A stretch of DNA of 64,000 nucleotides, taken from positions 1 to 64,000 of the forward strand of contig JABVXV010000036.1 of assembly GCA_013365325.1 (NCBI GenBank), in the 5' to 3' direction. The first letter of the stretch is position 1, and each line of letters begins with the position of its first letter. Made by a program: the position numbers and the translations under genes. The notes below the pieces were generated by a model. That model was not told the origin of the DNA. It ran no database searches and saw only the letters and a list, made by a program, of their open reading frames with translations. Below are positions 40,140-55,657 of the stretch, one piece after another. This DNA comes from Dipetalonema caudispina (lineage: Eukaryota; Nematoda; Chromadorea; Rhabditida; Onchocercidae).

Positions 40140-40837
40140 TCAACAGAAGGAGGAATCGTAAGATATGCTGTGGATAATGTTTACCAAAGCGAAACTCATT
40201 GCTAAAACAGATATCACAGGATATGCACCAACTACAGCATAACTTGTAGTAACATGAAAATCATAGACTAATGCATGGAATTTCCCATCCTTTTGTTCAC
40301 AGTTTAATTGAAAGATAGGTTTCGCTTGCAATCACTGACTCCTTAATGTTCCAAAATTTCAAAGTCTCTTAGGCATCAGAACATAAAACATTCTTTAAGA
40401 AACAGTTAGAGCAAGTAAAAAGCAGATATCAATAAATAAATTACGACGGAGAAATAATAATTTAACATGGAAAATTCAAATATTAATTTACAAACTGTCC
40501 ATTGCTTTGACCAAACAAAGCGATTTAAAATGACCCTTTACAAAAAACGAACCATTAACAAGGAACAGAATGAATTCACAGCTAAGATAATGAGATGCCC
40601 AAAGTTACAACAGAATAATTTAAAAGCATGCCCAATGATGAAGAATGGTACAGCCGAGACCCCTTGACAATGAAACATAAACTGCATAAAAAATAAAAGG
40701 CCTAAGTGGCTTGCCTTTAAGTAATATGCAGAAATTCGAATCCTTGCTGCTGTTATTTCAGATTACTGTCATAAATACCCACCAATAATAAGCAAGAACA
40801 AATAAGAAAGTACAGCATGACGTAATCATTTCTAACA
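40140..40837 (-). CDS. Possible small membrane protein (incomplete model)
   Basis: Between RNF121 and NSRP1, all on the minus strand. The best part is a terminal exon (about 40325-40140) reading PIFQLNCEQKDGKFHALVYD, then SYAVVGAYPVISVLAMSFAL and a stop; it contains one predicted membrane helix. Upstream, an ATG at 40837 opens a hydrophobic segment (MLEMITSCCTFLFVLAYYW) ending at a donor near 40780, and a further open segment follows an acceptor (ttatgcag) near 40683. The middle junctions could not be fixed in one frame. The ATG is about 140 bp after the RNF121 stop, close spacing that would fit an operon. No family recognised. Confidence 0.33.
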
Positions 40838-40978
40838 TGCTGCCACTTAAGCACACGATAAAGCAAAAATGGATATTTCACTGAAAGTTATTAAATCACA
40901 CTTGAGCAGATTCTTAGCAGACGAATTGAAAAATGTCATTTCTGCAGAGCAAAACAGTTCCCAAAACCACTAGGCATA

Positions 40979-43583
<2,605 letters not shown>

Positions 43584-43584
43584 C

Positions 43585-44406
43585 CTAACGTTTAAGTATC
43601 ACGTTGCTATGCAATCTAAACTGAAAATACATCTGAATGTAAAGAGATAATTAATTGATTAATGAGCATACCTATCATTACTATTTATAAAGTAAACATT
43701 TTATTACTCGTTAATATATAATTAAATACTTTCTATGGCATTTATTAATGTAAAATAGAATGAACTGCAATAATTAGAAAGCCAATTATATTAATTAATA
43801 TAATTCATACTCCAAAAACTAATAATTACACAATAATACGGCTATATTCAGGAAATTGTTAAAAATTTTATATAATTACTCTACCTGCACAGCTTTATCC
43901 TTGTTCTTATTAGTTCTCCAGATTTTTTCTCTTGTTAAATAAACATCTGACACGGTATTTAGATGTTAACATACGGAAAAAGAATTGTAAAAATCCGGAA
44001 AATTTTCAAAAGAACCGATTTGTAGCACAGAGATAAAATGGTCGCATTTGGACATCAGGTAACAGAAGAGGACGTTGAAAGTATGCGTCAAGCCTAACGT
44101 AAGCTTACGTGGTTTACCGGTTTTTGATGTCCTATATTACGTGGAGTATTTTGAAGCTGGTAATTCTTGTTTTGATTTATATTGGTAACTAAATAGAAAA
44201 ATGGTTTACGATCAGATTTGTTAAATTTATATTAAAACAATAACAATTCGATGATATATTTAGTCTTTCATTCTAAAAAAAAAAAAAAAAAAAGTGAGAA
44301 AACTAATTTACGTGTTCTTACAGGTCTTTTTTAATTAACTGTTCAGTGATAATAATATCACTACCGTATACTCTCTTCTCATTAATTATCACAATAACAC
44401 TGAACA
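43585..44406. other. Shared upstream region of two E3 genes
   Basis: About 0.8 kb separates the start codons of the divergent RNF121 and RNF5/185 genes. AT-rich, with an A-run near 44275-44293 and a less AT-rich core near 44030-44110. It probably holds both promoters. No specific motif identified. An acceptor-like ttcttacag at about 44321 could be the outron end of the + gene. Confidence 0.5.
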
Positions 44407-45820
44407 ATGGTAGGTGTCACTCAAACGGAAGATGCTGGAAGTCATTCCTCTTCTTCAAAGGAAAATGATAAGAAGGATGAAGATACGGCAAGGTATATAT
44501 ACATTCTATCTATTCCATTATCCTGTTCCGTTATTCAATTAATAATCTATTCCATTATCGAATTAATAATTGAGCATCTGATACATCAGATACTCAATAC
44601 ATGCATTATTGGGAAGACTTCTTTTATTGCCTTAAAAAGATTACTACGATAAAGAGAGATACTTTTGCTGTAAAGTACTTCTAGGTCACACAGTAATGTG
44701 ACACTTATTCTCATTCATTCCTTGACCTATCACAGTGACTGTAGAGTATGTGTAAAAATGTTTATGAACTTCAAATGTAGAGATTTTATTTGATGAGAGG
44801 AGAATTTAAAATGAATTTTTCGAGAGAATGTAATGATCAAAGGATAACTTGCAGATTCGATTGTAACATATGCTTGGATGTGGCACGAGATGCCGTAGTC
44901 TCGATGTGTGGCCATTTGTTTTGTTGGCCGTGTCTTCATCAATGGCTTGATACACGTCCTAATAGGCAGCTCTGTCCCGTCTGCAAATCTGCCATTAGTA
45001 GAGATAAGGTAAATTTTTTTTTTTTGACATAACACTACATTGAGAAAAAACAGTGTAGGAACCAGGATGTGGGCCAAATTACAAATTAAACGGTAATGTA
45101 AACAAGAAATGATCTTTTGAAACATTTACTTACTTTAAACAGGTGATACCGCTATATGGAAGAGGTGGTAATGATACAGACCCACGAGATAAAGTCCCAC
45201 CGCGTCCAAGAGGTCAGCGGACTGAAATGCCTCAGGCAAGTTTTCAATATTGCCATTTTTTTGACAACCATATGAAAAAGATGCATGCAGGAGGTTTGTG
45301 GTTATACTCAGAATACTGCTATTTAGTAGTTTCCCAAATTTTTGGTGATTTGGGCTTAATAGATCTTAGTAATTATTTGCGAGATCCTGAAAGCACAATC
45401 TGCAGAACAGTTTGATACAAACTTGGTAGAGAAGCATAATTAGTTGAGTGCAGTACTTTTTTTGTTTTCAGAGCTCTTTTCAAGGATTCCCAGGCTTTCA
45501 ATGGGGTGGTGAAAATGGTGGCGGAGGTGTGCAGTTCTCAATGGGTATCGGAGTATTCCCTATCTCATTTTTCGCATCATTTTTTAATACTAGCTTTGGA
45601 GAGCGACGTCCAGAAGCGCGTTAGTTTTTCCGTTTCATCCATTTATTGGCATAATTTGTTCGGTTTTCTTCGTTAAATCTGTCATATGAAATATGTGAAT
45701 TGAAAATCGACGATGTTTTCAGCGGCACCAGGTACAAGACAAGCGGAAGAGGAGCAATTTCTATCAAACCTTTTTATATATCTTGGTATATTTTTTGTTG
45801 TTTGGCTTCTAGTTCTGTAA
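44407..45820 (+). CDS. rnf-5: RNF5/RNF185-type ER-anchored RING E3
   Basis: Tail-anchored E3 ligase of the ER membrane involved in ER-associated degradation. Five exons: 44407-44492, 44855-45008, 45143-45235, 45472-45619, 45723-45820; 192 residues, as in RNF185. A Ser/Asp/Lys-rich start is followed by the RING ([20 protein letters not shown], then CWPCLHQW and [20 protein letters not shown]), a Pro/Arg linker ([13 protein letters not shown]), a Gly/Phe-rich stretch, and a C-terminal hydrophobic anchor ([15 protein letters not shown]). The intron 45236-45471 starts with GCAAGT, a GC-AG intron; using it joins MPQ to [11 protein letters not shown] as expected. Convergent with the kelch-like gene. 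Confidence 0.94.
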
Positions 45821-46746
45821 ATATCATTCCCAAATGGAACATGAGTCATCCAAAAGTGCTAAGATATTTGAATTCATACGTTTTCCATCCACTTTTTTTT
45901 TCGCTTTCTTTTTCCTTTATTCTATGTGCACCATAAGTATTCAGATGCTTAACTGTTTATTAGATTATCTCTACTGACACCGTGTTCTTAGCCCTATTTT
46001 GTGCAAATTATATGTAGAATGTCTGGATAATCCCAAGTATTCGAGGACCTATTTTCATTGAAAAAGATGTGATCTCTATTAGACAGAGCTTTAATCTCAT
46101 TTGTAAAAGGTTATAGGCAGCTTAGTTACGGTACTTGCTTCAAACTGTGTTGGTTGCATATCTCTGAATTACTCGTATTTGCAAACTATTTTGACTATAT
46201 CTTTCGAGCTGCTTTCATTCATCAGTTTATATTGAGGTACAATGAACATAAGTTGATTGCAAAACGACTTGAAAATTGAATTTTCTAATCTGTTTCATCA
46301 TCACATTGAATATACATATTGTTTCTTGCAAAACTGAGGTTTTAGTAACGGCTTCTTTGCTGAAAGTTTATCTTTACTCTTTGCTATGAATACAAAAAGA
46401 GAAAGTAAAGACGACTTAACAGTGTCTAGTAATACAGCATTCTTCAGCAGATTTGAATCTTAACAAATACAAAGAAATAAAAACATGAACTGTGGATATT
46501 TCCATGCTTTTGTTATGGTATTTCACCGGGAAATTTCAGTAAGCAATTCAAAAAGTTTCAGAGGAGTTAATGATAAAAATATTAATCACTTCGGCCCTAT
46601 TTTTTATACAGGACTATGCATCTAGGATTATTTTCCAGACATATGCTCGCAGATTTACTGATATGTTCAAATCATCAACATCTGTCTTTGCTTCCAAAGT
46701 TCATTTGATTATGCTTAGCCGTGTATGAGTAGCAATGTCAGATTCT
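45821..46746. other. 3' intergenic region between convergent genes
   Basis: About 0.9 kb between the RNF5/185-type gene (+) and the kelch-like gene (-). No gene or RNA recognised. Only very short open frames (for example 25 codons from about 46387). Confidence 0.55.
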
Positions 46747-49700
46747 TCATGCGACTTTCGGCAGAAGCGCTACGCCAGCGTATGATCTTGGTTGATTGAT
46801 TGATACACTAAGATGAGTCCAGGGTTGTTGTTCCAACGATGAAACAGTTAAAACTTCAATTGAACTCAGATTTGATGTTCCATCGTCGCCTAAATTCCAT
46901 AATTTGAAAAAGAAATCGGTGGAAAAAGCTTAAGTTGAGCGGCATAAATCTAAGTTTCTAAGACATAACTTCTTGCTTCACAGCCGAATAAGTTAATTCG
47001 TTATCAACAACACAAAAAAACCTCCTCTATAGAAGATCATAATCAATATTAAAAAGAGAAAGAATTAGCTAGCCTCCGATTGCGAATAAATTTGAATCCA
47101 GAGCTACGGCACTTGCATTGCGACGGCATACATTCATTTCCGGCAGAAGTGTCCAAGAGTCACCATTTAGGATCTGTAGAACGATAACGGTTGTTTAACA
47201 GAAGTCCATTTTTCTCTACTAAAAGTCAGTGTTGCATAAAGAATAGAGCAGTCGACAAAAAACTAGATTTTTTGGACTCCTAAATGTTTTATTCCACTGA
47301 AAAGATAAACCTCAGCTGTTTCTCTAACCACTGGACCATCATGTCCTCCAACAGCGACAAGACGATCCCCAACAACTGTAACACCTGCACCAGAACGCCT
47401 GGATATTAAAGTTGGCCCAGGCCGCCATCTATTCACTCGTGGTTCATAAATTTCAACTGTATCCAAACAGTTCCTCGTGTTCCCATCATAACCGCCCACA
47501 GCATACACCATACCACCGAGCGCTGTGACACCAACTGATGAACGACGTACGGTCATTGATGGAAGAGGCATCCATTGGCCTAAATTTGAAGGAATTCTTG
47601 AGAGGATTTTATGCTTCAATATGCTTCAAATAGAAATGAAACAAAGATATTTGAAAGTCATGATAAATTAAAAACTAAAAAAAAAAACCATTGCGAGGAT
47701 CGAATGCCTCGGCAGAGCTCAGTCCCGTTGAACCATCGAAGCCACCAACAGCTATCATCAGCTGATCGATGACTGCCACCCCCAGCGTGCTACGCCTGTG
47801 AATACCTATTATTTTGGAAATGAAATTTAATACATTTATGTATTGGAAAAAAAAAACATTTGCATTTTAGAAATAGGAAGAGAATATATCAGATCCGTCA
47901 AATACGGTCAACGCGAGCACACTACAAGCGAAAGGGTCACAAACAGTCCCCTAAAAGTTTTCCCAACAATTTGGACTGGTTGACTTTATTCGACCAAACT
48001 GTCGCAATATTTTGTAATTCCAGAAAGAGTTTGGGAATATAATTAGTTTGCTTACACTGAGAGTACAAACATATCATCTCGAACCAAACCTTCTTTATCA
48101 AATAATTATTTATAGAAATACCTTGCATCCATCGGCGGTGCAGCAAACCATCTGTCAGTATGCACATCATAAGCATCTACAGACTTTACACGTAACGACC
48201 CGTTAAATCCACCAACCGCATAAACGTAATCTTTCAGCTCTCCGACACCACATCGACAACGACGTTGTGGCAAAGCATTTACTACAATATTCAAATATCA
48301 CCGAAGTCAAATTCGCCGCATCGTTTGATCAAAATTTCTCACGCTTTTATCCCCTGTAGTCTTTGAACTTACGTGGTATCCATCGTAAGGCATCCAGATC
48401 GAACACATCAACATTGGAAATAGCTTTAGGCGCTTGACCACCAATGAGCATTATAAGCTAAAACGACCACTTGCTATCATTCTTATTGTTCAGTTTTCAG
48501 ATATAACATATTGTTAAGCTAACCAAGCTTTATTTATAAGATTGAAATTACCTTCGACAATGGAATCGGCTGTCGCGGACGATTACGTTCATTTTCTTCA
48601 CCGCGTTCATCTTTTAAATGGTAACGGTAAGCTTCCAGAAGATAATCCTTGCATTCTGAACTCTGTCGAACCAAAGTGTCCGGATCGACCTTTCAAAAAT
48701 CTCTTAGGAAAACAGAAATCTTAAATGTGAAAGGTACGACTTAAATGCCACATAGGAGCTGACACTTATTGTATGGAATGGAAAATATTCCTTGCAGTTG
48801 AATTTTGTCAAACTAAGCTGTTCGGATCAGCCTTCTAAAATTTAAAGGGCTAATGTCGACAATAACAATATTGAGAACAACACACTAACTTTTTTAAAGA
48901 TTAGTAAATAATTACTTTATCAGTTAAATAGTCACGCGGCAGCAAAGGCAAGCGAACATGTGCCAGAAGGTCTGGAAATGCATCTCTGCGATTCAAGAGA
49001 TCATGCATTACCCATCGTACTACTGCTTCATAAACCTGAAATCTTTGTCATTCTTACAGACGCAGTTTGCAATTTGATTCCTGACTTAACGAATTCGTTT
49101 GATAAAACTAACACAAACTAGTTAAACTGCTAAATACTACCACCACGATTACTTGAAAAATAGTTCTTCTGTTCCGAAACATCAAAATGTGAAACCATAC
49201 CCATTCCCTAACATATCTTTTTATTTACGCTGTGTTTCACACACCTTATCTTCACCCGCAGTTGTTAAATGATCTGATGAGATTATTTCGATCACCTGAT
49301 CTTTGTTGAGAGCCAAAAATTCATCACATTTCACCACATAGCTATAAGATGAATATATGTGGAATTCAAACAAAAGACGAATTCTGGGGAAATTGAAAAG
49401 GTCACTTCGCTTTTTTCTGCTCATCCAAGACAAAAAAAAAAAAAAAAAATACGCGGAACCGTTCGAAGAAATTTATAGCAAACTTGAAATGCTGTTGAAC
49501 AAAGGTAGTGGCGGCATGTGCAAGCTGCGTGCAACCGTGCGCTACAGCAAAGGTTGCAATGCCAAGACAGTTGGATGGATCTAGTTGCTCTAGAAGGAAT
49601 CTGGAACACGCATCTCGCACACATGCCATCTGCAAACAAAAGCTATAAATTAAAGAATTTGAAGTTAAATTTGAAAACGAAACATACTAATGAAAGTTTC

Positions 49701-50790
49701 ATATATGCATAAAGAATTTATGTACATGATAAATGAATAAATATATTAGTTGTAGAAGGGAGCGAAGAATATGCAAGCCTCTTCCAGGCATGAAAAAAGA
49801 ACTGCACTATGTACAGGAAGAGCGTAGCAATCTATACCAAAATGAAAACTGCAATCTAAGTACCGAATAATAAATTCATCTGAGCACAAGAAAAGTTTCA
49901 TCTAAATACAGAATAAAAAATTTATCAAATAGAAAAGTTGACCTGAAGCAATGATCCGGTTGTCAGAAGACTTTGTACATTTTGTTCATTGATCGTCAGT
50001 CGACCAGAATACATGTAGTCAATGAGCGCAAGCAATGATGTTCCATCGATTCCCTTTAATTGAAGCGAATTCAGTAAAAAGTCTGTAGTTGAACAGCTCA
50101 TATGAACAATACAAATATGATTTCATTAAAAATACTTATATAGAAATGAGCTCGTCACTCAGAGCCATAAATTAGTCTTTAACCTTCAAAAATATGTTTT
50201 CTTGTTTTGATTCCTTCATTGCACCATTAAACATTGCACTGAAATATGGACATGCTGCGGCAAGTACGGCTCGATGGGCTACAATTTTAACATCTCGACT
50301 TCCATCACTTTCTGCGCCATCTTCTGGCTTCAGTGAAGCTATCAAAATTACATCACAGAAGCGATCATCACTGCAACGTGCTAAGAATAAAAGTAAAGTG
50401 TGACGGAGAATGAATAGTTATGATTAGTGACTGCGGATTAAACAGAACAGTTCAACATCAATAATTACCATCATGATCCTCTACGTTAAAGAAAAATTCA
50501 GGAGTAGTTGGGCTAAATGTGCGTGGAGTCTAGCTAAACAAAAGACGTATAAAGATCCCAGTTTAAGAAAAGTTTGCTATGAGGGAGCAACAAACAGCAA
50601 ATGTAACTAACTTCCGGAACGTGTTCAGACCACGTAGTACATTAGATGGGAAATTATCATTATTATAAATTGTGCAGCTTTGTTTATTGTTGATATGTCG
50701 AGCTGATGATGATGGGGAAGTGCAGAAATGAGTTTCACTTTCTAATGTTCCACCTTCGGTTGATTCGCTTTCTGCCCTCCAAAGCTCCAT
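46747..50790 (-). CDS. Kelch-like BTB-BACK-kelch protein (KLHL2/3 type)
   Basis: Probable substrate adaptor of CUL3 ubiquitin ligases. Fourteen exons: 50790 to about 50608 (donor uncertain), 50529-50469, 50380-50184, 50053-49943, 49629-49484, 49341-49245, 49035-48916, 48689-48552, 48457-48373, 48281-48122, 47795-47689, 47579-47311, 47173-47074, 46889-46747; about 638 residues. The BTB domain starts near DDRFCDVILIA and includes VAHRAVLAACSPYFSAMF. BACK includes CDEFLALNKDQVIEIISSD and HVRLPLLPRDYL. Six kelch repeats follow (LIGGQAPKAIS; YAVGGFNGSLRVKSVD; AVGGFDGSTGLSSAEAFD; YAVGGYDGNTRNCLD; AVGGHDGPVVRETAE; IGG/DDGTSNLSSIE) and the tail PRSYAGVALL. The last intron begins with GC. The repeats resemble KLHL2/KLHL3 and Drosophila kelch most. 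The N-terminal 75 residues are not conserved. Confidence 0.9.
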
Positions 50791-51088
50791 CTTGCAATTC
50801 AATTATACTGTACTGTAATACACAATCCAACCAATTTACCCGCAACGAATAATTCCTGTAAATCGAAGATAGCTATTTCTCCAAAACGTTATAAAAGATA
50901 AAACTTCAGCACCAGAATATCATCGAAAGTATCAAGAATCCGATAAAACTGTATAGGAGAGAAGTAAGTTTGGAAAGAAAAACTATATTTATTATGAGTA
51001 TGGTTAAATCAGTTTATCGAAGTACAACATCTCCCTCATTAATTGTAGAATAACGGAACGAAATATGCAAGCAAAACTATCTATACAT

Positions 51089-51280
51089 TCACAATTTCCT
51101 CTTTTTCAGTAAATTAATCGACACTCCTATCAAATATTCTATTGCAGGTTTTTCGAATGAAATTGTTATGCCAAGAGATGTAGAATGTATGTATAAATCA
51201 ATGCTTCTTGTAATTATTAAAACGCAATTGAAAGTAGCACAACCATCAATTCTGAACAATTCTACGCTTTGCATTATTAT
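51089..51280 (-). other. Coding-like open frame, possible exon
   Basis: An ATG-started open frame (MQSVELFRIDGCATFNCVLI, later ISFEKPAIEYLIGVS) of about 62 codons lies between the upstream exon candidate at 51470-51688 and the kelch-like gene, same strand. Composition is protein-like, but its phase does not match the preceding donor. It could be an alternative terminal exon or chance. Confidence 0.2.
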
Positions 51281-51469
51281 GAGAGAAAACAAAAATCACC
51301 AATTTATCCACACCGAATCATGCATTAACCAAAAATACATCCGAAACCATACGGTCAAATATACGTATACGTTCATACCAATTATCTTCAACCAATCAAA
51401 TCATACTAACAACACTATCCAGCTATACGTAAACAAGATGAATCTATGAAATCAAGAATACATACTCAC

Positions 51470-51688
51470 GCTACCATCCGTGAACATTACGTGAGAAGAA
51501 AACGTTGGCTCAGACATCCAAGGAAATAATCCCACATGGACGCATCTCGAGTGGAAACCGCGAAGTTTAATTTCATCGATCATTGCCAACATTCGCGAAC
51601 CCCTAACTAGCATGGGATTCAATCTCGAAATTTTCACTTGTTCGTTTACTCTACAGCGTATACAAATTCTAAGTGGTTTCTTAATCAT
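51470..51688 (-). CDS. Candidate upstream exon (73 codons)
   Basis: ATG at 51688 opens a frame with clearly protein-like composition (MIKKPLRICIRCRVNEQVKI, RLNPMLVRGSRMLAMIDEIK, HVGLFPWMSEPTFSSHVMF). It ends at a strong donor AGC|GTGAGTATG in phase 0. The kelch-like ATG at 50790 is directly preceded by an acceptor (attgcaag) also in phase 0, so splicing would fuse this segment to the N-terminus of the kelch-like protein. It may be the first exon, an alternative first exon, or part of a separate gene. Not recognised as any domain. Confidence 0.5.
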
Positions 51689-52471
51689 TCTACAATGAAA
51701 TAGATGTATGTGCAGACATAGAGACGGTTGTCTCTTCTTGCAACAGCAGTATCGCTAGAATTTTCATCTAGAATGTCCAATACGTTTATAGTACACGTAC
51801 ACGCAGATCACTACACTGTATTTGCTGATCTTATATTATTTATAAAGATTTTTTAATAAGTACTAAATATTTGAGTACTGCAATACTTTTGTTATGTGTG
51901 AATGAATTTACATTTAAAAAAATTTAGCATTCACTTTCTGGTTCCTAGAGGCTTTGCAACTTAGTCATAATTGCAACAGAACTAAGAATCTCAAACATTT
52001 TAAAATTTTATTAAGTGAAATCTTTCATGATATGTTATCAAACAAGTTAATGACGAATTTGCAAAATAAATGACAGTCAAAATCTATGGAGTGGAATTAT
52101 TAGAAAAGTTTGGAAGAAAGGCAGTTACCGAATTGAGCTAATTTTCTGAATAATTTCATGTTAGAAATATATACGTATCGAGTAAAATTAATGATTAGGA
52201 CTAATAATAAAACAATGAAGTACTTCACGATACAATAAATTGATCTTGAAGTAGAAAGACCTTGCAATACTCTGAAATCTATGTATATCACAACCAGAAA
52301 TGTGAAATGCATATCATATACAAAAATATACTATAAGTTGGTCACGGTTTAGTGTTTCAAATTACATTATTCTTCATCAAGCAGTAATCGATCCACAATT
52401 GACAAAATTGAATTTCAAAGAAAGTAATCACCATATGACAAAAACAATGGTATGATAAATAAAATATATAT
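51689..52471. other. Intergenic region, no gene seen
   Basis: About 0.8 kb between the glycosyltransferase stop and the upstream exon candidate. AT-rich; no supported coding or RNA feature. If the candidate exon is a real start, its promoter or outron lies here. Confidence 0.5.
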
Positions 52472-55365
52472 TTACTCAATAATGTGTAAATGTCTGAGCA
52501 CTTTGGTAACCTGCCTAGTCAACTGTTCAGCATACCGATCCATCGTTGTATCATCCACAGTAACATGTTCTAATTGTTCACACTGTTTTCCTGATTCGAT
52601 CGGACATTTTGCCTTGTAGTGCAATTTAATGGCTATATCTGGTTCGGCATATAGTGTCTTGGCTACATCAGCATGATGCCGATGTAATGCAAAATGATTG
52701 AATACAGTAGCAACCGTGTTTGTACTAAAATATCTGCCGTATAGATGAAAAAATTACAAATAAATGCTAAATAATTATAAGCAAGACACGAAGTTTCAGT
52801 TCTGATCTTAAGCGGTCATAAGTATTTAAATTTTTGAGGGTTTAGGCTTAAACTGTCACTAAAGGGCTACCCATACTGAGAAATATTCCACGTCGAAAAA
52901 ATGAAGAGATGAACAAAACAACTGCATTGCACCCACATTGATCTGGGCCAAAATTAAGTTTGAAGTAATTTTTGGTAAAATTTAGTCAGTGTGCTTGAAA
53001 AGTTCCTTAAAGAGGTGGCATACACAGGTAAAATCAAAGAAATAAAGACGTTAAACGGTTGATCTTCACCAAATCAGCAGAGTCAAGGTTGCAATCATCA
53101 ATTCAGAAAGTTAAATTTAAAAGTACTTGATGAAAGCTTTTCCGTATTCGCCTGGTTTGCTCAGTATTTTTGATTTTCGTCTATTCCGTAGCATATACAT
53201 ATAAGACGGAACAACCGGATTCCATGAGCTACTGTCGGATGGAAATTTGAACACATTTCGAATCGAAATTGAGCTAACTTCAGCCATTTTCGAGTTTTTG
53301 TCATGAAAGGTAGCAGTGATATTATCCAACATAGCACTCCAGTTGTCATGTTTCAATGGTACGACGATTTCATCAATATCCAGCATCAGGACAAACTTGT
53401 GAGTGTCGATGTGCCTTAAGATCGACAATCAATTCAGCTAAACAAATAGTAACCAATATGCGGAACTGCGGCAGCTCCATCCTTAAAACAAGGACTGGTA
53501 AAAATAACCTAATTAATTTTAATTTTCATACTTGAAATTCCATTTCGACTGACACAACAAAAGTACCTGTATAGGCAATCATTGTATGGAATCAACTCGT
53601 GGCGACGCTTCTGCTGCCTATTTCGCCAAATGAAATGACTTCTGGTGTATACTTGATTTGGAGATTCACCGGGAAGATTAATTGGTATCTAAATAACAAG
53701 AAAGATTAGTTGTAGTTAAGTCATCATTTCTTATACAAAATTTGAAGATAAATTTCCAGCTAAAATGTTAAAAAGTTCAAATATATTAGGTCAAAAATTG
53801 TTGGTTAACCCACTTAAACCTTATCGCTACTAAGCAAATCCTTGTTTGCCTTATCTTAGCAACATTTGAATGAAACATGGTACCACAGTGACAGATCCTT
53901 GCTTGCTGTAGTAATTTAGGACTTGCTGCATTTTACGTGGTACATAATAAGTATATACTGTGATCCTATCAGCGCCAGTGATAAACTGCATCTCGATCCA
54001 TTCAACCAAACGTTCTGGTATATCTTCAAGATAATCCAGACCCTGTAAATCCGAAAGGTTAAATATTACTTTTGGTTTTAATGGTAATACCATATTAAGT
54101 GGAAGTGAAAGAGTAACTGTTTTGTATTAGTAAGTTTTTACTACGTCAATTTTTTACAATAATCTGACCTGACGACAAAGATTGAGAAATGGATCAAATT
54201 AAACAAATTACTCGAACTGATGGATAACTTGAAAGTTCAAAGCATCAACAGCGTTACCTTCACGCATACAGCAATCCCACTCTTTTTTCTTGATGATCCC
54301 ATTCGTACTTGAGACGAAATCTCCTGACTTTTGCATGCTGTTTTACTCAGTGAAATTGCCAACTTTGTGCTCTGTTCGAAATATTTTGGTACCGGACAAC
54401 TAATCAGATTCGGAATATAAAAGAAATCTCGTGGATCCCAAGCTCGTTGCCAAATTTCACGAATTGTCCCTTCAGTAACAATATATTGCTCACGAATCGT
54501 ATCATACAGGTTACAGAATATTTTGTTTGTTAGTGGAATGGACCGGAATGACATAGTCAATATCTAAAAAAACATAAATTAAAAGTGAGAAAATCATGAA
54601 GGTAAAAATTCATTCAACATTTACTAGGTTAGTTTTAGGAGAGGAGAATATGGCTAGAATAATGTGGAAAGATCAGCGAAAGAGACGAATGTCTCCTTCT
54701 TTTTTTCCCCACTGTTTCTTTCATTTGTGTAGACTTTTTTAGACAAATAAAATCACTCACTTGTATAATATGATTGTTGGGATAAAGTGAACTACGTCGT
54801 TTATCATACGTTGCAGAATATACATAGAGATCATCGTTTTGGAACCAATCGTTTCCTATTACCGCTGTTGGCATTTTCAGATGACATCGCCACCAATATT
54901 GCTTTACTTTTCTTGCCTAAAAAAGAATAAATATGTGACGTAACAAATAAAGTATCATTCCTGTTATTCAACAGAGTCATTACAGGAAGGGAGTAGTAGG
55001 AGTTCTTGGAAAGAATTTACTCTAAGAAGCTTAGAACGAGGTGACCAGTGCAGTATGTCTCCCTAGCATAATCTTAGAAGTAGTCTACTTAAATTTCAAA
55101 AAGTTACTTCTTCAACTACCGGTCGAATTTCAGCTTTGCCAAGTTTAAGATCATACATGTACTGCATCGTTTCCAATACATAATCCATATCATCAGTGAA
55201 ACTTCCTTCAACAGTTCCATGATCATCATTACCATTTTCTGCCTGATATTGTCCTCTTTCAGAATTCTCCAGATAAATACGTAATTGATCCAAAGTAATC
55301 CTTAGCAACAATAGCAAACACGAAATGTATGCAAGTCGTATTCGTGAATTCCAAAAGTTGTACAT
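52472..55365 (-). CDS. DUF23/GT92 family glycosyltransferase
   Basis: Type II Golgi membrane glycosyltransferase of the GT92 family, which in C. elegans includes GALT-1, a galactosyltransferase acting on core fucose of N-glycans; the donor and acceptor here are unknown. Seven exons: 55365-55108, 54916-54761, 54563-54258, 54042-53884, 53688-53567, 53414-53127, 52733-52472; 516 residues. A short cytosolic start is followed by a membrane anchor (AYISCLLLLLRI, about residues 12-24). Conserved blocks are VCVKGLDYLEDIPERLVEWI, FITGADRITVYTY, IPYNDCLYR and the DxD-like motif FVLMLDIDEIVVP, then YGKAFIKYF and a His-rich VFNHFALHRHH. The donor after TVTV-type ...GSVTV at 53884 was chosen because it restores the family's V-I-P-x-x-L-P pattern. 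Confidence 0.9.
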
Positions 55366-55624
55366 TATTATAGATCATATAATGGCAGAATTTTATAAGA
55401 CGAAGAATTGATGATGTGATCAATTCTTCGCTCATAACATTTGCTATTTTCTTGTTCCATACATTGAATGCATATCCGATAAATTGTATTTAACTGAAAA
55501 AGACACATTTTTTGCAAAATAAACTGAAGCAATTAACTAATTATATAAGTAACTTTAACCTTTTCTATTCGTCACATTATAATTTTCACTGATTGTTTTT
55601 CTATAATTCGGGATCATATTGTCA

Positions 55625-55656
<32 letters not shown>

Positions 55657-55657
55657 C
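55625..55657. repeat. TAC/GTA trinucleotide repeat
   Basis: About ten uninterrupted ACT units. The poly-valine frame it creates on the minus strand is not a gene. Confidence 0.9.
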
